The position numbers and the translations under genes were made by a program. Below the pieces are notes generated by a model. It did not search any database and was not told the origin of the DNA. It saw only the letters and a list, made by a program, of their open reading frames with translations. From contig MQVO02000277.1 in the NCBI GenBank assembly GCA_001986395.2, positions 1 through 11,994 on the forward strand: DNA of 11,994 nt, read 5' to 3'. This DNA comes from Irpex lacteus (taxonomy: Eukaryota; Basidiomycota; Agaricomycetes; Polyporales; Irpicaceae). Of this stretch, positions 7,846-11,994 are shown in pieces (the stretch's first letter is position 1; each line of letters starts with the position of its first letter).

Positions 7846-7857
7846 GCTATATTATAG
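7846..7857 (-). promoter_or_regulatory. Candidate TATA box of the large gene
   Basis: The minus strand reads CTATAATATAG about 65-75 bp upstream of the ATG at 7782, a usual distance for a fungal core promoter. The call rests on sequence and position only. Confidence 0.4.
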
Positions 7858-8186
7858 TACAGGGCAGAATCGGAAAAATTTGCTGGCAACGGCTTCGGTT
7901 GGCTTAGGAGACTTGAAGAGCAGCCATCACAACGAGGCCTCGCGTAGTCATTCACCGGACACCCAACATTTACCCCAGGCGGTGCCTCAATAGTTTACCG
8001 GCTGCGAGCTAATGCAGCGTGTTGGCTGTCAGTGCAAATTCAAGGATAGAAGAAACATTTCAATATTCAAAACTACTAGTACATGAGGCGGTAAGGGCGG
8101 ACGGATAGCGTGGGATAGTACAAGATGCGGCGGGAAGAGAGGATGACGTGTGAGAGCGGGGTGACGAATGCAATGCGATGCCGGCG

Positions 8187-8230
8187 GAGAGGACGATGAC
8201 GAGGACGATGACGATGACGATGACGAGGAT
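8187..8230. repeat. GAC/GAT/GAG trinucleotide microsatellite
   Basis: A run of GAC, GAT and GAG triplets lies just past the stop codon of the right-hand gene, in its probable 3' UTR. Confidence 0.8.
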
Positions 8231-8306
8231 TATGGATGGCGACGATGAGGGCGGGAGGCGCACGTTCGAGGAGAGCGAAGGCAGTGTTACGAGCAGAGAA
8301 CATAGC

Positions 8307-11300
8307 CTACGGCTCCTCGGCAGAGATATTGGACCCGTCAGATCCGCCGCCTTGATGAGAAAAGGAGGGAGAGTGTGGACGACAAGGATCGCCACCGCTC
8401 ACGTCTGGCGACGACAGGGGAGACGAGTCGCTGTCGACTGGAATAAGGAGTGGATGAGCGGGCGTGAGCACGGTGCGTCCGACACGTGGCGAGTACCACC
8501 TACCATCTTTCTCCGGCTTCTTCGAGTTAGCCCTTGACGATTGTCGCGTGGCGGGAGGAGTAGACAGTCGGAGATTCGAGCCTTCATCACAGTCGACGCA
8601 GTGTCGCTGTAGGCGTCCTCAGCTCGGCCACGTGGAACGCATGACCGGAAGATACGCACCGTATCAAAATGATTTGGATTGGATTGTCGAATGCATGCGA
8701 GTGGATGGATATTAGTATAAAGATGGCATATAGAAGGCTTGTGACTCGCGCGATAATTTTGAACGAGTGTTATCAGGGAGGAGGGGACGCAATGAGAGCG
8801 ACTGACCATCCCCTGTCCCCGATATCGTGCTCGACAATTATCGGACAACGGATGGGGTTGATCGACAAGATATGCACTCACCTGAAGCTCTCGGAGGCAT
8901 CGGGGTAGCTCCCTTCCTCTTCGGCAGAGGACGAGTCGACGCGGGAGGCTGCGAGCCACTGGGCACATTGTGCGAGCCTTCGACGTCGATTTCCATGGGG
9001 TCCGGAGACATACCCGTGCGAGAGGAAGCACCTGCCGCGATGGCATCCGCCCTTCTCTTCTCCTCGACGCTGAGTTTTATGGCCTCGGCGAGCTGCGCGG
9101 CCTCGCGTTCCTCCGCGTCCGGTTCCTCACGACTGCGTCTGATTGCCTCATCCACCTCTGAGCGTTCCTTTGCCGTCCTAGCAGCCGACGATTCAGCGTG
9201 ACGACGGGCAACCTTGGGAGGCGCATTTGCAGGTGCGTCGCCCATGGGAACATCCTCGTTCCTGTCGGCTTCGACATCCCGTAGATCCATACCCCAATAT
9301 TCAGCGACGGAGATAGATTAGGCATGGACCCATCCAGCTCATCCATCTGTGTAACCTCAGGGCTCGAGAGAGCGTCCAGAGACACGACAGGAGCAGAACG
9401 GGTGATCGTTCCTGCTCGAATGCGCTTGCGTGCATCTGAGTCGCTGGCCGGCACTGCCTCAGACCTATCAGCGTCCTCATCGGACCCGGTCGTGGCCTGG
9501 AAGGGGCGCTTCGTAGAGTTTCGCTTCTTGAGAGCGTGGGACTCCTCGTCCGACGAAGCTGTCGATTGTGGAGGTGCAGAACGTTCGGGTCGGCGACGAG
9601 GTTGACTTCCGGATGCCAAGCTCGACGACTGATGTGCGAGGGCTGCACCGCGGACTGCAGCCTTTCCACGAGAGACACCAGGGCGACTTCCTAAATTTGG
9701 GCCAAGTTGAGTTCAATAGTAAGTGGTCATCGAATGGACTTACTGGACGATGATTCAGCTGCGTGAGTGCGTTAAATAAAAATTAGTACAGTTTCTTGTG
9801 GGCGTAGAAATAGCTTACCGACTGCTTTTCCCTTTCCCTTGCCCTTCGCCTTAGCCTCGAGTGCCTTCAACGCTTTTTCTGACTCGGCTTTACGCGCCAC
9901 GCGATACTCCTCGCCGATCTTGAGAAAGGGCAGAGAGCCCTTGACCGGGCACGGATCTTGTACACGACGAGGGAGAAGGGCGTTGTCAAAAGGGACCGGT
10001 TGCATCTCGTAAACCTCCGATGCCAAGCTGGGGTACCTGTTGAGAATCGCTTTGCGGTCCGCTTTCTCAAGCTTCGGATGAGTGAGCACACCGCGTTGAA
10101 ACATGAAGATGGCCTGGTCGATGATCGTAGACATAGCCTAAACAAAAAGGTGAACGCGGTGTTATAACTCTCTGAGATAAGGACAGGAGACTTTTGCCAC
10201 TTACTAAATGAAGGCTCGACAAGGCAGTCTTGAATTCCATAGTCGTTGACGCCATGTCACTGGCCGACGAGGGCAGCCGTTCATATTGCGACGGGAGTGA
10301 GCTGGCGATGGAACTTGTGACGCGCGCGATGGCCCGCTTCATGTCCAGGTTAGCTACCCGCTTGTAGCGAGCGACTTCCGCCTCCATCCTCGCGATCGGT
10401 GAATCCCAATCGGGCACTACGAGGTCCTCGCGTGCGTTGTGCAGCCCATCTGGCCATGAGAACGGTGCCTTTGGATCAACCATGTGCGGTCGGAGAACGT
10501 CCTCGGAGATCGTGCCGCAACCAGCCGCCGTCGTTGTGAGCAATGAGGCCTTTTCGATACGAGCTGATAACCTGTTCCTCCATGAGTGCGACAGGAAGCC
10601 AAAACTTGAGGAAGTCGGAGGCGCCATGGCTGGTAGTATGCCCCCATCGAAGAGGGGTACGAGAGAGCAGTGAGATGACCCGAGATGCTGGCTTCGTCGG
10701 GACCAGGTGATGATTTTTGGTCTTTTGAGCCACGCTGATGAGAGCGGCGAACGTAGCAGCATCCTTGGACGCGCGGGCAACGAGTATGGGAAGGGGGTCG
10801 GGTAGACAGCCGAGCACATCGGCGTATTGAGCAAGATTGATCGGCGTCGGAGTCAGATGCTTCCTGAAGGCTTCCTGGCCATACCAGCACTGCCCCGTCG
10901 TCAACGTCATCATCGCCGACGATGGATGCGGCTGACTTTGCCTTCGCTTTCCTCGTCTTCATAGCCGTCTTCTGCGTCTTCTGCTTGGACTTAGCTACAA
11001 CCTCCTCCTGCTCGAAGCTGCGTAAGAGCTTTTTGCCAGCGCCATGCAAGATCTCCCTCGATATTTGGCGGGAGGGCAGCGGATAAGAGCAGCGCGCTCA
11101 GCGTCCTTCTCCTCCTGGGGTCTTCTTGCCCCGCTTGGGCTTGGCATCTCATCGTCTTCGGCCTTCTTCTGAGCCTTCTTACGCTTTTTGGTCTCGCCCT
11201 TGGCGGGAATCGTCGCATGCGGCTTGCCATCGTCCTCGGCACCCTGGCCAGAGATGTCGATCACGTCACCCTTCAGCGCTCTCGTCAGTGTGGACCGTTT

Positions 11301-11964
11301 TGTCCAACGAGGGACAGGAGTGAATTCGCCACCAGGGCCAATGTGTCGTCCGATTGTAACGAGATACAGGTCCTGGTCGCCCCCACAGACATTCAGAGAG
11401 CGCGTCCTGGGCAAGGGCGTGAGCGTCAGGACTGATGCCGGGCGTCCGGGTGACGAAGGCCTCGAACATTCATTTGACTGACGTCCTTATATGATGTGCC
11501 CCGCGAGCCATCTAAAGCATACAACGCGAGGGGGGCAAACCACATGGAGATCTGTGAAGAGTTCAGTATACACGAGTACGACGCAAGCCAGATCATAGAA
11601 TGAACAAATGTTGAGGAAGGTAGCCGAAGACAATGTGCAAGACACCGATAACAAGCTGGCAAGATATCGGGGGCAGTCGACTGTGACCACGACACATCTA
11701 TCTCATCGCCCACCGGTATGTCAGGGGACATCCTATCTCATCGCCCACCGGTACGTCAGGGGCACGTATACGTGCTACGTGGGGTCGATTGCCGGAACGG
11801 TGCATCACTCATGCTGTCCCCTGACACGTCCCCCTCACCGATAACGAGCTGGATAGATATCGGAACAGCGATAGAATGTGACTTACCTCCTTGATCGCGT
11901 CCTCATGGCCTTCCAAATTGCTCGTGCGCTTTGGTTTAACGAAGCTGCCGTTGGCAGCGGCCAT
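8307..11964 (-). CDS. Multi-exon gene for a charged protein with two UIM-like motifs, not recognised
   Basis: ATG at 11964 opens a 26-codon exon (MAAANGSFVKPKRTSNLEGH). Probable exons are 11964-11887, 11551-11523, 11406-10572, 10501-10205, 10137-9819, 9758-9744, 9690-9356, 9254-8882 and 8617-8307, summing to 2,592 nt (863 residues and stop). The 15-nt exon can be skipped without a frame change. The N-terminal part is Lys-rich; the middle has an ordered-looking stretch (NLAQYADVLGCLPDPLPILV). Later comes a Ser/Arg/acidic region, then two ubiquitin-interacting-like motifs: EVDEAIRRSREE (about 9158-9123) and EREAAQLAEAIKLSVEE (about 9110-9060). The last exon has a C-x2-C (HCVDCDEG) and a Ser/Pro-rich tail. 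Exon 3 is odd. Coding-like sequence leaves the main frame near 11050-11095 (GKKLLRSFEQEEVVAKSKQK) and returns near 10880, with no clear GT-AG intron at the first switch. This could be a decayed copy, an assembly error or an unusual intron. Donors at 10571 and 9355 are weak. Function unknown; the UIM reading suggests ubiquitin binding. Confidence 0.55.
8618..8881 (-). other. 264-nt intron with one clear and one degenerate 26-bp palindrome
   Basis: The donor GTGAGT at 8881 follows PPRAS in phase 1. The acceptor CGAGCTGAG ends at 8618 and opens a 103-codon final exon. The clear palindrome starts 37 nt after the donor. A degenerate version lies at 8751-8776, and a TACTAAT branch consensus occurs further on. 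The exact acceptor is less certain than the donor. Confidence 0.55.
8819..8844. repeat. 26-bp palindromic repeat, copy 6 (opposite orientation)
   Basis: It reads CCGATATC-N11-TTATCGG on the plus strand, so its asymmetric halves are reversed relative to copies 2 and 3. It lies in the 264-nt intron, 37 nt from the donor. A degenerate partner is at 8751-8776 with arms CGATAA and TTATCAG. Confidence 0.75.
11645..11670. repeat. 26-bp palindromic repeat, copy 7
   Basis: Perfect CCGATAA-N11-GATATCGG. Its middle (CAAGCTGGCAA) closely resembles that of copy 8. Confidence 0.85.
11695..11762 (+). repeat. 34-bp tandem duplication inside the first intron
   Basis: Two near-identical units share CTATCTCATCGCCCACCGGT and continue with TATGTCAGGGG or TACGTCAGGGG. 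TGTCAGGGGACA (11720-11731) is the exact reverse complement of TGTCCCCTGACA (11814-11825). A 14-bp palindrome, GCACGTATACGTGC, lies between them at 11762-11775. Confidence 0.8.
11838..11863. repeat. 26-bp palindromic repeat, copy 8
   Basis: Perfect CCGATAA-N11-GATATCGG, 23 nt inside the donor of the 335-nt intron. Confidence 0.85.
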
Positions 11965-11994
11965 ACCCCCTGGCGTGGTCTATTGGCGCGAGAA

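Larger units (their letters stand above)
7783..8306. other. Intergenic region between the two minus-strand genes
   Basis: These 524 bp lie between the stop of the right-hand gene (8307) and the ATG of the large gene (7782). The right half should be 3' UTR and contains the GACGAT microsatellite. The left half should hold the large gene's promoter. No convincing ORF, RNA gene or 26-bp palindrome is seen here. Confidence 0.6.
11552..11886 (-). other. 335-nt first intron with two 26-bp palindromes and internal tandem repeats
   Basis: The donor GTAAGT at 11886 directly follows a 26-codon first exon and the acceptor CTCTTCACAG ends at 11552. The first palindrome starts 23 nt after the donor. Between the palindromes are a 34-bp tandem duplication, a 14-bp palindrome and a 12-bp inverted repeat. 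Confidence 0.6.

Noticed and set aside
8178..8537. A plus-strand ORF with a Met-Thr-Arg repeat.
   Set aside because: It is produced by the GACGAT microsatellite and runs antisense to the final exon of the right-hand gene.
9077..9290. Minus-strand continuation of the earlier frame past 9300 (YGMSKPTGTRMF and onward).
   Set aside because: It is the wrong frame of a region whose better frame carries the two UIM-like motifs; an intron at 9355-9255 or a frame switch explains the change.
10720..10760. A second CTGATGA that might start another hammerhead.
   Set aside because: No GAAA core or paired stems follow; it lies in coding sequence.

Overview
The window is the left end of a linear eukaryotic chromosome, most likely from a basidiomycete fungus. 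The evidence is a terminal (CCTAA)n tract with the C-rich strand running 5' to 3' inward, a telomere-linked Penelope-like retroelement of the Athena/Coprina type, and two multi-exon genes. Most introns in those genes are short (53-116 nt) with GTAAGT, GTGAGT or GTTAGT donors and CTNAY-like branch sites. The assignment to fungi is inference; the sequence does not name a species.

Layout. 1-80: telomere repeat. 81-1458: a 5'-truncated Penelope-like element whose ORF (83-1396) starts inside the reverse transcriptase domain and keeps the YLDD catalytic motif. 1459-1556: internal telomere-like repeats, partly in inverted order. 1557-1985: a segment rich in palindromes with a TATA palindrome and a good hammerhead ribozyme (1871-1933), probably the pseudo-LTR or untranslated end of a Penelope-like element. 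1986-1998: a second short CCTAA tract, where the capping DNA meets older chromosomal DNA. 1999-2676: possible remains of coding sequence, unresolved. 7782-2677 (minus): a nine-exon gene for a predicted 1,423-residue protein I do not recognise. 7783-8306: intergenic, with a microsatellite and a candidate TATA box. 11964-8307 (minus): a second multi-exon gene for a charged, low-complexity protein of roughly 860 residues with two ubiquitin-interacting-like motifs; its third exon has an unexplained pair of frame switches.

The most novel-looking signal is a 26-bp imperfect palindrome, CCGATAA-N11-GATATCGG and variants. It occurs at least eight times. In both genes it comes in pairs inside the long introns (169, 187, 264 and 335 nt; one copy of the 264-nt pair is degenerate). 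It is absent from all introns of 116 nt or less. The arms of the two copies can pair with each other, so they may shorten the folded distance across long introns, or they may be remnants of an intron-inserting element.

How it fits together. The end of this chromosome seems to have been rebuilt by reverse transcription. Telomerase-type repeats and endonuclease-less Penelope elements were added onto a broken end, with the element's 5' end toward the telomere. The two host genes run toward the telomere on the minus strand and share the same intron-borne repeat.
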